Shown here: in pieces, positions 47,618 to 57,391 of the stretch
Position numbering within the stretch: the stretch's first letter is position 1
Layout of the letters: the number at the start of each line of letters is the position of its first letter
NCBI GenBank assembly: GCA_004380135.1
Contig: QXCR01000014.1
Coordinates: forward strand, 1-64,000
Source of the DNA: Stemphylium vesicarium
Taxonomy: Eukaryota; Ascomycota; Dothideomycetes; Pleosporales; Pleosporaceae
Direction of reading: 5' to 3'
Length of the DNA stretch: 64,000 bases
The notes under the pieces: model-generated
What the model was told of the DNA's origin: nothing
Seen by the model: the letters and a program-made list of their open reading frames with translations, nothing else
Database searches by the model: none
Position numbers and translations under genes: made by a program

Positions 47618-49927
47618 ATGGCTCGTGAGATTGGGAGCCTTCGCGCGCTGCGTGATGGAGAGAGTTTGTTCGTCGGCAGCTCGTCTGGTGTCTTTTTCGT
47701 CAACACGGTTAGGCGAGCATTCTCGCAGGCAGCAGCAGCAGCAACCGCGGCGGCGAACCGCCAACGCTCTGGTACAGTCAATGCAGACGCTCATGCTTCC
47801 ATGTCAAGCTTGCCCACGCCTGAGGAATGCATTTACGGTCCAGCCTCACATGCGGAGCCAGCTCAATCATCTGCGACGGTCCCGCCTGAGCCATCCTCAG
47901 TCGCGGAGCTACCCAGCCAGGAGTTAACCAACGAGCTCTTGATAGCTTACTTCCGGACCTGGCATCCTCTTTTTCCATTTCTTCATGGTCCGACGTGCCT
48001 GGACGAGCTGGAAGTTTTGTATGCCAGTACGCCCGTAGGTCAATCGGTCAGACCGCGCTCGCTCAGCACGGCCGTTACGCTTCAGTGTATACTCAACATT
48101 GCGAAACTCGACCGTCCAGATCTACCGCGTTTGGGATCATGCCGCATTCACACTGATGAGCAGCTACTACTCGCACTGAGCCCGCTGTCGCTGAAGTGTG
48201 ACCTTGCTTCAATTCAGGCTCTGCTCGCTGCTCAACTTTATTTCGTCTCAACTATGTGCTTGCACGCTGCTTCCACGGTGGGAGGGATCATACTGCGGTC
48301 TATGTACAGGTCGGGTCTCCACCGCTGTCCTGTCCGGTACGCTAGTCTGAATGTTAACGAGAGGGAAATGAGAAAGCGGCTCTTCTGGAGTGCGTATTGC
48401 CTGGATCGATTCGTGAGCCAATCGCTAGGCCATCCGCTCGGGTTCCAAGACTCAGACATTGACGTTTGCAAACCTGGTCAGACTGAGCTTCACGAGCCTG
48501 TTCCCCCAAATGGACCCATAGAAGAAGGCATATCGCCGACAGAAACCGTTCTCCACTTGCCTTCCAACCACCCTCGCAGGAGACACGTAAGTGAGGAAGA
48601 GGAGCCATCGCGGGAATCTCGAGGCCAATCACCCGAAGGAAGAGGAGGAGAGGAAACGGAAGAAGAACAAGTGTTGGGTGCGGATGAAGCAGGACAGGCA
48701 GACGAGGAGGAGGATGAAGCAGAAGAGGAGAGGGGACAAGATGGAGGGGAAGCAGCCAGAAACGAATCAAGACAAGATTCAGGAACACGCACGCGGTCGC
48801 AGAACCAGTCCATGCAAGCCCAATTCATTCGCTACTCAAGACTCGTAACACGCATGATCGAACTGTTCCATAAATCGATTCACGTTCGTTCCTCTAGTCG
48901 CCACGATATTCTGTTTCTGAAAGCGGACATTGATGCTTGGGCCAATACTCTGCCCCTTTTCGTAGCGTCGTCGGGCACGACGGGTGCGGAGAACGCATCA
49001 CCGGCTCTAGACTGGGATTTGTTCCTAAAAGTTGCTCATCAACAACTTGTCCTCCTCGCCAACAGACCAGCTTTGTCTCTGGAGCCCACTTCTGCGGAAT
49101 TCTACCATGCTATCCAAATATGTGTCGCTGCAGCACGATCGATTCTGCGATTGTTGGAACCGCTGCGTTTGCGCGGACATCTCTTCTGGCCAGGTTTCAT
49201 GTCATCCGTCTGGATGAGCGGCCTAATCATGGCTTTTGCTTGTCAATTGAAGTTCTACAGCATGTCGAACGCCGTCAGGTAAGTCGCGATATTGCAGCTC
49301 AGATCTCGAGGTTAAGTTCATCCGCGTGTACTGACCAACAAAAGCGACATCTCGGCTTCACTACGTATACTGAAGGCCATGACCAAAAGATGGACAATGG
49401 CGCAAAACTGCCATGACGTCTTGGCGATGTTGCTGCAACGAATGCGGCAGCCTCTTCGGGGGCAGAAGAGAAAAAGAGGCGACCCGGCATTGCGTCCTGT
49501 GAATGGAAATGATGTCGCAGGGGCCCCCGCATGCCGGAGTCGGCCAATGAGAAATTCGTTCGCAGATGAGGGCCCGGTAGAGCACTCGCAACCATCTTTG
49601 AACGATAAGAGGCGAGGTCCAGGGGCCGGAATCAATGGTAGCACTGATCGACCAGAGCGGAATGCCCGCGCAGGACCTTCTACTTTATTTGGGGGAACTA
49701 TTCCGTTTCCAAATGTGGAACAACCTGAGCCACTGTACAACATGCCGCCTCCGTCAAACAACCACCAATACATACAGAACTCACAACAGGCCAGCGCATT
49801 CGGCTTTTTCGACTTCAACGACCCGCGCAACGAATGGGCGTCACATTCGGACACCGCGCCACAATTCGATGTATTCAATGGTACAACATGGGGCCCTCTC
49901 ATGGAACTTGTAGATATGAATTGCTGA
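47618..49927 (+). CDS. fungal transcription factor with middle homology domain, no visible DNA-binding domain
   Basis: Two exons (47618-49278 and 49345-49927), 66-nt intron; 747 residues from the first in-frame ATG. The start MAREIGSLRALRDGESLFVG followed by SSSGVFFVNTVRRAFSQ matches the segment that normally sits after the zinc cluster in Zn2Cys6 regulators. The Fungal_trans domain follows (AYFRTWHPLFPFLHGPT, HAASTVGGIILRSMYRSGLH, MRKRLFWSAYCLDRFVSQSL). A highly acidic Glu-rich insertion lies at about 325-390. No Cys6 cluster is encoded within about 0.9 kb upstream. The gene may be 5'-truncated, may use distant exons, or may genuinely lack the domain. Its 3' end is only 44 bases from that of malate dehydrogenase. 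Confidence 0.7.
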
Positions 49928-49971
49928 AGCCTCGTCGCGAGGCACGCAGTGGGTTTTTCCATACTTCTTCT

Positions 49972-51202
49972 CTATTGGACATGAGCTACACCCTTAGCGA
50001 TGTTCCCCTTGAGCTCTTCAACCGCAACCCGAAGTAGGTCCTGTTCGTAAGCAGATAAATGGCCGATCGTATGCGCCTTGGTCGCTCCCTCCGTGTCGAA
50101 TCCGATTGGAACAGCAAAGTAGTCAACAGACAGTGACTTTGCCACTTCTTCGCCTCCAGGTACTCCGGGCAGGTAGACGTAGGCGGGCTCGACGACACCA
50201 CGCTCACCGTTCATCGCCTTCATGATGGCATTTGCAAATCTACGTGGTAGTCAGAACATGTTCCATTGCAGCTTTGCTGGTCATGTAAGCTGGGGTTGGA
50301 GCTTACCGAAAACCAGCATACGCCATACACGTAGTTGCCGATCCAGCGCCAGCTTTAGATTTGACAATCTCGTCTCCGCCAAATTGTACACCTGGTCAAT
50401 GTTAACACAATATACTCATTATAGTCATTTCGATGGAGGTAGCACTCACGATGAGTGATTGCGTATAATTGTTCCTTGGTAAGATCCACTGCAGGCTGAC
50501 TCTGACTGAATAATGGGAGGATGGTTGCGCCGGAGTGACCGCCAACCACGGGAACCTTGAACTTCCGTGGGTCATTCTCGCCCAAAACATGAGCCACGAA
50601 GGTAGAAGCGCGAACAACGTCTAGAGTTGTGACGCCGAAAACCTTGCGCGGGTTAAAGACGCCGGCCTTTTTGAGTACTTCAACGGCGATAGGTACGATA
50701 CTGTTGACGGGATTGGTGATAATGGCAACAAAAGCAAAGGGACAGTGTTTACAGATGCCAGACAGTAGCTCCACAATGACATTGGCATTATTCTGGAAAA
50801 GATCTATGATGAGTGTTAGAAGAGTGGCCAGCGACCAAACTCGTTCGAGTTTCTAAAGAGCCTACTCACCATCGCGTGTCATTCCCGGCTTGCGAGCGAT
50901 GCCCGCGGGTATTATCACCAGTTGCGCACCGGTGAGCGTCTTCTCCAGTCCGTTGTCGGCAGGAAGGTAGCCGCTGACCTTGGCGGGGGTATCAATGTGG
51001 TTCAAATCGGTAGCGACACCTACGGAGTGAACGACATCGTACAGCCTCAGCTCAGTCACCAACGGAGTCTACAAAAAGAGTGGTTAGCGACATGATAATT
51101 TGTTTCCCCCACGCTTGATAGCAAGACACGTACAGATTTCAGCAACAAGCTGAGTGGCTGACCAATCTGGCCGGACGCGCCGAGGACTGCAACTTTGACC
51201 AT
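49972..51202 (-). CDS. NAD-dependent malate dehydrogenase, non-mitochondrial form
   Basis: Five exons: 51202-51134, 51068-50870, 50803-50450, 50391-50307 and 50239-49972; 324 residues, all introns 58-67 nt. The protein starts directly at the nucleotide-binding motif MVKVAVLGASGQIGQPLSLL. There is no mitochondrial presequence, so the enzyme is probably cytosolic. Substrate-binding Arg lies in IPAGIARKPGMTRDDLF, the Asn in ITNPVNSIVPI, and the catalytic His in VVGGHSGATILPL. It interconverts malate and oxaloacetate. Placement beside tartrate/malate-type dehydrogenases suggests a catabolic role for the local set, which is inference. Upstream sequence in the same frame gives no better start. Confidence 0.92.
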
Positions 51203-51748
51203 TTTTGCGCGACACAATCAAAATGAAGAAGGTAGTGTAGTCAAATCTCAGTAGACTCAGTATGAGGATGCGACTGGAGCTTGCTTGTAGCGCAAGTATG
51301 CAGCCCCAGTCGGTGGCAGATCTCCAGCCGTCTAAATACATCCAGGTCCGACATTTGCCATGCCAAGTGCTGTCATCACTGAAAGTAGAGTGGATTCTCT
51401 CCATGTGATTCTTTCTTGTTTTCCGCGTGCTAAATTATCCAGAGCCGCGGCAACAGCTCCTTCACATTGCATGTTCCGGAAGCTGCTGATGTGTGTGCGG
51501 TAGATCTCGCGCCGCGGATGTGCGGTAAAATGATTAACCGCAAGCACGACGTGCCCTGCGCAACTTCATTCCTACATGGACATATTTTGTCTGATTTTCA
51601 GCTTTTGCGTCTCGTGACTAGCCATTCTGCAGTCTTTACTATTTCCTGTTGAAATCTAGCTCTGCGGATCGGGACTACACTTGAAGCTCAGTGTGTTCCG
51701 ATCCAAAAGCTCCAGGACACAGTTCCTAAACGACTATCTGCAGCCTAG
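51203..51748. other. intergenic region upstream of malate dehydrogenase
   Basis: About 550 bases. It should contain the malate dehydrogenase promoter. The missing upstream helices of the MFS remnant were looked for here and not seen. Confidence 0.45.
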
Positions 51749-52075
51749 CCCTACCATGACGGAGATACTACCAAAGTTGTTGCAGAGATTACACCCATAT
51801 GTTTCGCTGAGATTGGATATCAGACGTACATTGTCTATGGCGTCATTGGCGCTGCCCTCGTGTCAGTCATCTGGTTCTTTTTTCCCGAAACAAACGGCCG
51901 CACTCTGGATGAAATCGACCATATCTTCATGTATCCAAGCAAGTGGTGGAAGTTTACTCGCCTTGCGAACAAATACCAAATTCTGCAGCAGGATGCCGAG
52001 GCTTCACAACTCAAGGTACTGCAGTTGAAGGAAGCTGGGCCAGATATAAGGGAAGACGTGGGTGGTGCAGGGTGA
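51749..52075 (+). pseudogene. 3' remnant of an MFS sugar/carboxylate porter
   Basis: The frame opens just after a stop at 51746 and reads VVAEITPICFAEIGYQTYIV, then GVIGAALVSVIWFFFPETNG and RTLDEIDHIFMYPSKWWKF before a polar tail and stop. The last membrane helix followed by PETNGRTLDEID is the sugar-porter signature at the end of helix 12. The other eleven helices (about 1.3 kb) are absent and no start codon leads into the frame. It is best read as the leftover C-terminus of a deleted transporter gene. Quinate, hexose and organic-acid porters share this signature, so the cargo is unknown. Confidence 0.7.
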
Positions 52076-52816
52076 GCGGTCTGAGTTTTAAGACGGTGCG
52101 GGTCGCATTGAGTCTGTCGGTTCCTGCGTCGATACAATGCTCAGTACGTCGTCATCTCCATGTATCAAACTAATAGGAGGATAATTCGCTCACCTCATGA
52201 CGCCTACAAACGCCGGCGTCAGCACAACCGCCACAAACCCTACCACCACAAGACAACATGGAGTTTCAATTTGCGGTGCTCTTCTTCTTCGGAACGCGGG
52301 CGTCAGAATTTGGGCACGTCGGCTTCAGAGGGGTCCCAGAGGCGGTTTGTGGCTTGGGGGAAGGGCGTCCATGTTGGGCTGGAGGGGTGAGACATGAGTA
52401 ATGGAGGTATGGAGGGGAGGGAGAGGACGCTGTCGCAGTGTTGATGAAGATGATTCTGGCTGCTGGCTCTGTGATTGAGTGCTGCGAACTTACGGGTTAG
52501 GTGCTAAAGAGGTGGGGGAGTGTGTGGAAAGAGTGAAGTTGCAGAAACCACAATGATGCCACCCTCTCCAAGTGTCGCTGTAATAAGAGGTCATGGGCGA
52601 GGAGGGTTTCTCCACCCAGGCTTGTTTGTGTACCAGAGAGCAATGAATCCAGTGATCCAATGAGGGTTTTGTTGATGTCACGGCATAGTACAAACGCTTT
52701 CACCTCGGACGACGAAATGGAAGAGGAACTGCTATTGCGGGAGTATATCATTGTTGCATGGTGTGGCAGCACTGAATTGTCCTCGATAAGAGTCCGAATC
52801 TGTATTTGAAAGGTAC
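52076..52816. other. intergenic region
   Basis: About 740 bases between the transporter remnant and the 3' end of the pantothenate synthetase gene. Nothing recognised. Confidence 0.45.
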
Positions 52817-54030
52817 CTATCTCATCGGCTCCAATACAATGTTGTCGATTAGCCGGACAGGGACCTGATGATCCTCGGCGTCTAACCGGCCCAGATCTTC
52901 ACCTGCTTGTGGTTCCTCGACAGGCAGCATCTTGACGGCCCCGCTCAGGATTGCGCCCTTCCTGTCATCTATCACATCAATCTCCTCCATGGTGTCGGGG
53001 TCTGCTAGGCTGATGTAATCGACTTCGAACTTGGCGCGCTTGCTGGGTTCCATTTGCTCCTGCTCGATAAGGGTCATGTTGCCGTGGTCGAAAGCAGGCC
53101 AAAGCACGTCATTCCGCATTCTCATCCCGTTCTTGTATTGAAGCTCTGCTTTGCGGAGCGATTCGTTGAGGACGATGCCGACGCTGCGGCGGCGCGCTCC
53201 CAGGTAGACATTACGAGACGAGAGTGCGAGCCCGTCCGACTCTCTTGACGTAGGAATTATGCGCAGATCCATGTCCAAGTGAAAGTCCTTGATCAAACGG
53301 TTGATGACACGAGTCTGCTGGACGTCTTTCTGCCCAAAGTATACACGGTCTGGGGCGCAGATATTGAAGAGCTTCATACACACGGTTGCTACGCCGCGAA
53401 AGAAGACGGGCCTAGAGGCACCTTCGAGAAGCTGGCCTAGAGGGCGCATCTCAATGAAGCTTCCTACGCCAGGTATGCTGCTGTCTGGTGGCAGGGTAGG
53501 ATACATGGTTTTGGTGTTTGGTGCAAAGACGGCCGTCACTCGTCCCTGGCCTGCACTCGCCAGCTCTTGGTTCAGCTGCTCTAGGATCTGCATGTCTGCG
53601 TCCCATGTCTTTGGATACGAGTCGAGATCCTCGTTGAGGCCAAATTGTGTGGGGTTTACGTAGATGGTGACGAAGACGTCCGTGTTCTCTGCTGCTGCAT
53701 ATCGCATGAGCGAAACATGGCCTTCGTGCAGAGCACCCATGGTGGGTACTAGTCCAACGGTGCGCTCGTTGGAGCGCAAGTCTCGTCGGAGGTCGCGTAA
53801 GGGCGCCACATCACGGAAGATGTGCGTGCGTGAATTTGACGATGCATTGCGAAGGCTCGGCGTGGTGGAGAGGAAGCGGATGCTGGTATTTCTCGTGGAG
53901 GCGTGTAGTGGACGCGCAAAGCTTGACAGCAGGCATCTGCGCGCTGCCGGTACTGTTCTCAGTCAGTTTCATTCCTCAATGGCCGGACGCGAGGGTTGTA
54001 TTCACCGGCTGTCGATCGGAGTGATGGCAT
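52817..54030 (-). CDS. PAN6: pantoate--beta-alanine ligase (pantothenate synthetase), mitochondrial
   Basis: Two exons: 54030-54006 (25 nt) and 53952-52817, 53-nt intron (GTGAAT...AACAG); 386 residues. The body is a standard PanC: VPTMGALHEGH with the ATP-binding H84-x-G-H87, YVNPTQFGLNEDLDSYPKT, FFRGVATVCMKLFNI, YFGQKDVQQTRVI, and the LALSSRN loop corresponding to KMSKS. The frame upstream of the body has no ATG. The mini-exon MPSLRSTA supplies one and joins to an Arg/Ser-rich, acid-free stretch (RRCLLSSFARPLHASTRN, IRFLSTTPSLRNASSNSR) that looks like a mitochondrial presequence. The enzyme condenses pantoate and beta-alanine with ATP, the last step to pantothenate. Divergent from DBP7. Confidence 0.88.
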
Positions 54031-54352
54031 TGCGGAGAGTTGCGGAGGTGTCGCTGAACAAAGCTTGTCTTAGCTACCAGGACGCGCAAGGGCGGAGATG
54101 GTAAAATGACTTCTCCTTCGCAACGCGAAAGCGGACGAAGCGCGGAGAGCCAGCGAAAAGCCAGCCATGATTGCAAAGTTGAGAATGGGCAAGACGTCTG
54201 CTTTCTGCGCTGAAGGCAGCATCATGGGGGAGTAGCAATCCGATCCGGCTTAGTGCCCCACTAAAAAGATACCAAGTTCGAGATTTCGGATTCCGTCGCG
54301 GTTCGCACCACCCCGCAACTTTCACCACCAAACACGCCGATATATAGCAGAC
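54031..54352. promoter_or_regulatory. divergent promoter region, PAN6 / DBP7
   Basis: 322 bases between the two start codons. No defined element recognised. Confidence 0.45.
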
Positions 54353-56866
54353 ATGGCCGACGATGGCATGCTCCTCAACTTCTCCATACCGGACAGCGGA
54401 ATCCTAGCGAAACCGACCTTCAAGGGCGGCAACTGGAAGAGTCGACTTACGGCGAAGAAGGCGGCGCAGAACTGGCACACCAAGGCGACTGCACGACTAA
54501 ACGGCGAGACGGTGCCCAAGAAGGCGGTTGACAATGCGACAAACGTAAACCGCATAGAGCTGGGTCCAAGGACACCAAAGGTTGCCGATAACTCAGACAT
54601 CCTCGACACTGGCGACCGACCACCAAAGCGCCCGCGCGTGAGCGGCGACTTTAGACCCAGGACGACTGAGAAAACCGAGGACGCCAACTTCAGGCCGCAA
54701 TCGAATGCGAATGCGACAAAGAGGCCCGGCGAGCAGCAGAGCGCGCCAAAGGGTGGCAAGCAGATTGTCTCCTCGCTGTTCACCTACAACCCCACATCGA
54801 CTACGAAACCCGAAGCGAGCGAACGACGTGAAGACGATGCTCCCGTTGAGCCCTCGAATGCACCTCTCAACAGCGAGCTAGACACCTTCACCTCCCTCGG
54901 CATGTCCACAACACTGGCGACACATCTGCTGAACAAGATGGATCTGAAGGCGCCCACAGCCATTCAAAAGGCTGCTATAACGCAATTGATCAAAGACGAC
55001 TCAGATGCCTTCATCCAGGCCGAAACTGGTTCCGGAAAAACGCTGGCCTATCTCCTGCCCATCGTGCAAAGATTAATGGACCTATCTGCGAACATGAAGA
55101 AACGAAAGGTCGACGATAATGTACAGAGAAATTCCGGTCTATTCGCTATCATCATGGCGCCGACACGAGAACTGAGCAAGCAGATTGCTACGGTGTTGGA
55201 GAAGATCCTGGGCTGCGCGCATTGGCTGGTAGCCACAACCGTCATCGGTGGTGAGAAGAAGAAGTCGGAGAAGGCCAGGTTACGAAAAGGCATCAATATC
55301 CTGGTCGCAACCCCTGGTCGATTGGTCGACCACCTGGAACACACAGAAGCGCTGGATGTGAGCAATGTCAGATGGCTCGTCCTGGATGAAGGCGATCGTC
55401 TGATGGAACTCGGTTTCGAGCAAGAGATTCAGAAGATTGTCGGTGCTTTGAACCTGCGAATGCGCGCAAGGAAGGACGAAAAGTCGCGGATACCTGGATT
55501 ACCGGAGAAGAGAACGACCGTGCTCTGTTCCGCAACCATGAAGATGGATGTTGAGAGGTTAGGCCAAATCAGTTTGAAAGATGCGGTCCACATTCGAGGC
55601 GATCCGTCGGAGAAGGGCCCTGAGACGAGCGAATCGAAGAACGACGAGACTTTCTTTGCACCCGCACAGCTGAAGCAATCATACGCTGTTGTAGCGCCCA
55701 AGCTACGACTGGTCTCATTGATGGCCTATCTCAAGCGAGCTTTCGCGCGCAGGGGTTCTGTAATGAAGGCAATCGTTTTCATGTCCTGCGCTGACTCGGT
55801 CGACTTTCACTTCGACATGCTCACTAGCGATCTTGAAGGAAGTCAAGAGAAGAAGGAGGAAGAAGAAGAAGAAGAAGAAGAAGAAAAGAGCGAGGACGAG
55901 ACTACCGGTGTCGACAAGAAGAAGGCTAAGAAATCCAAAGCGATACAATCAGATCCTACGAAACTGGAAGTAACAAGCGCAGAAGCTCCCATTCTATCAG
56001 CAAAGACCCATTCAGTAACAGCGTATCGCCTCCACGGTTCCCTCCAGCAATCCCTTCGAACATCGACACTCGCTCAATTCGCAAAGAACAAGGAACCCTC
56101 TGTCCTCATAGCTACCGACGTCGCATCTCGTGGTCTGGATCTGCCCAACGTCGATCTAGTCATCGAGTTCGACCCAGCCTTCGCGAGAGAAGACCATTTG
56201 CATCGAATTGGTCGTACAGCGCGTGCCGGTCGCGACGGACGCGCATGCATCTTCCTGATGCCCGGCTCCGAAGAAGGCTACGTCGACATCCTCAAGACCG
56301 ACCGTAAAGACAGCGAAGCCGGCATCCACATTGCACGTCAAGACGCAGACGAGATTCTCAACCGCGGTCTTGTTACCAGTGGTGTAATGGAAAAGAACGC
56401 CTACATGGACAGAGCCACCGACCTTCAGCTCGCCATCGAACGCTGGGCACTAGCCTCACCCGCCCGCCTTGAAGCCGCTCGTCGCGCCTATCAAAGTCAC
56501 ATCCGAGCCTACGCCACTCACGTATCCGACGAGCGCAAATACTTCGACATCAAAGCGTTGCATCTAGGTCATCTAGCCAAGGCCTTTGCTCTCCGCGAAC
56601 GACCAAGCGGCATGAAGGTTCCTGGTCAACGAACGGGTGCTGGTCGTAACGACAGGACGCCAGCAAGAGTTCGCGGCAACGGACCCAAGGTCGATGGCGC
56701 CAGTCGCAAAGCCGAGACAATAGGGGCTTCGACGAGGAAGATGATTGATCTGGATCTGCCTGATGGTGCGGATGCGGATGAGGCGGCTAAGATGAGGAAG
56801 GCGGTTCGTGCGAGGGAGAAGTTTATGCGTCATGCTGGTATGGCTAGCGAGTTTAACTTGGGTTGA
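54353..56866 (+). CDS. DBP7: ATP-dependent RNA helicase DBP7
   Basis: Single exon, 837 residues. The basic, disordered N-terminus (to about 180) with KGGNWKSRLTAKKAAQN is typical of Dbp7. The helicase core follows: Q motif PTAIQ, motif I AETGSGKT (223-230), PTRELSKQ, TPGRLVDH, motif II DEGD (345-348, the Dbp7-type variant of DEAD), and motif III SAT (393-395). The second RecA lobe has VLIATDVASRGLDLPNVDLV and HRIGRTARAGRDG. An acidic poly-Glu insertion (plus-strand GAA repeats around 55855-55890) separates the lobe blocks. The C-terminal DUF4217-like part includes the run ASPARLEAARRAYQSHIRAY. Dbp7 acts in the nucleolus in early 60S ribosomal subunit assembly. Confidence 0.93.
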   Translation: MADDGMLLNFSIPDSGILAKPTFKGGNWKSRLTAKKAAQNWHTKATARLNGETVPKKAVDNATNVNRIELGPRTPKVADNSDILDTGDRPPKRPRVSGDFRPRTTEKTEDANFRPQSNANATKRPGEQQSAPKGGKQIVSSLFTYNPTSTTKPEASERREDDAPVEPSNAPLNSELDTFTSLGMSTTLATHLLNKMDLKAPTAIQKAAITQLIKDDSDAFIQAETGSGKTLAYLLPIVQRLMDLSANMKKRKVDDNVQRNSGLFAIIMAPTRELSKQIATVLEKILGCAHWLVATTVIGGEKKKSEKARLRKGINILVATPGRLVDHLEHTEALDVSNVRWLVLDEGDRLMELGFEQEIQKIVGALNLRMRARKDEKSRIPGLPEKRTTVLCSATMKMDVERLGQISLKDAVHIRGDPSEKGPETSESKNDETFFAPAQLKQSYAVVAPKLRLVSLMAYLKRAFARRGSVMKAIVFMSCADSVDFHFDMLTSDLEGSQEKKEEEEEEEEEEKSEDETTGVDKKKAKKSKAIQSDPTKLEVTSAEAPILSAKTHSVTAYRLHGSLQQSLRTSTLAQFAKNKEPSVLIATDVASRGLDLPNVDLVIEFDPAFAREDHLHRIGRTARAGRDGRACIFLMPGSEEGYVDILKTDRKDSEAGIHIARQDADEILNRGLVTSGVMEKNAYMDRATDLQLAIERWALASPARLEAARRAYQSHIRAYATHVSDERKYFDIKALHLGHLAKAFALRERPSGMKVPGQRTGAGRNDRTPARVRGNGPKVDGASRKAETIGASTRKMIDLDLPDGADADEAAKMRKAVRAREKFMRHAGMASEFNLG

Positions 56867-57391
56867 GACTATTCTGCTTCTTTACTGTTACAATTCGAAA
56901 TCTTTCTTCGATTTATTGTTCGTTCCATCTTGGAGGACATGTGATTATTTGCTCGGCACGCCTCAGCGTGGCCTACCCGTGGCCTTGTCTTTCTGATGGG
57001 GGCGTCGGACAAGCGGTCGCTAGTGCGGAACAATGCCGGAAGCTGGTTCTGGGGCAGCTATCACCCCACTCTACGACGTCCACAGCGCTCACTCATCGGG
57101 CACATCGCGACACGGAAACACAGACACCGGACACATATGTTGCGACCATGCTGCTAGCACTGCTTCCTCAATTTGCGATCTAGCCACACATAACGAGTTA
57201 TCGCAGAATGTTGCGCGTCCTGAGCTCTTTCAGCCCCCACCTCCAATCAATAGTCCCGCTCTAAGCCACGGTTACAGCCCTCCAGCCTTGTGCATATATG
57301 TGCGCCTTGTCACTGCCTGGAAATGAATCAGTGATGACGCGCTGCACCAACTGTCCATCTCTGGAACGACCGCATTCTGCTAGCTGACAAG
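56867..57391. other. intergenic region
   Basis: About 525 bases between DBP7 and the HeLo-like gene. No other gene recognised. Confidence 0.45.

Noticed and set aside
45732..47618. The zinc-cluster factor (44632-45734) and the middle-domain protein (47618-49927) as one gene with a very long intron starting at GTGAGA over the stop codon
   Set aside because: The intron would be about 1.9 kb and contain the opposite-strand dehydrogenase part. The first gene has a natural-looking FLW end. Kept as a note only; a cDNA could revive it.
55855..55890. GAA trinucleotide repeat as a separate microsatellite feature
   Set aside because: It is in frame and encodes the poly-Glu insertion of DBP7, where length variation is normal.
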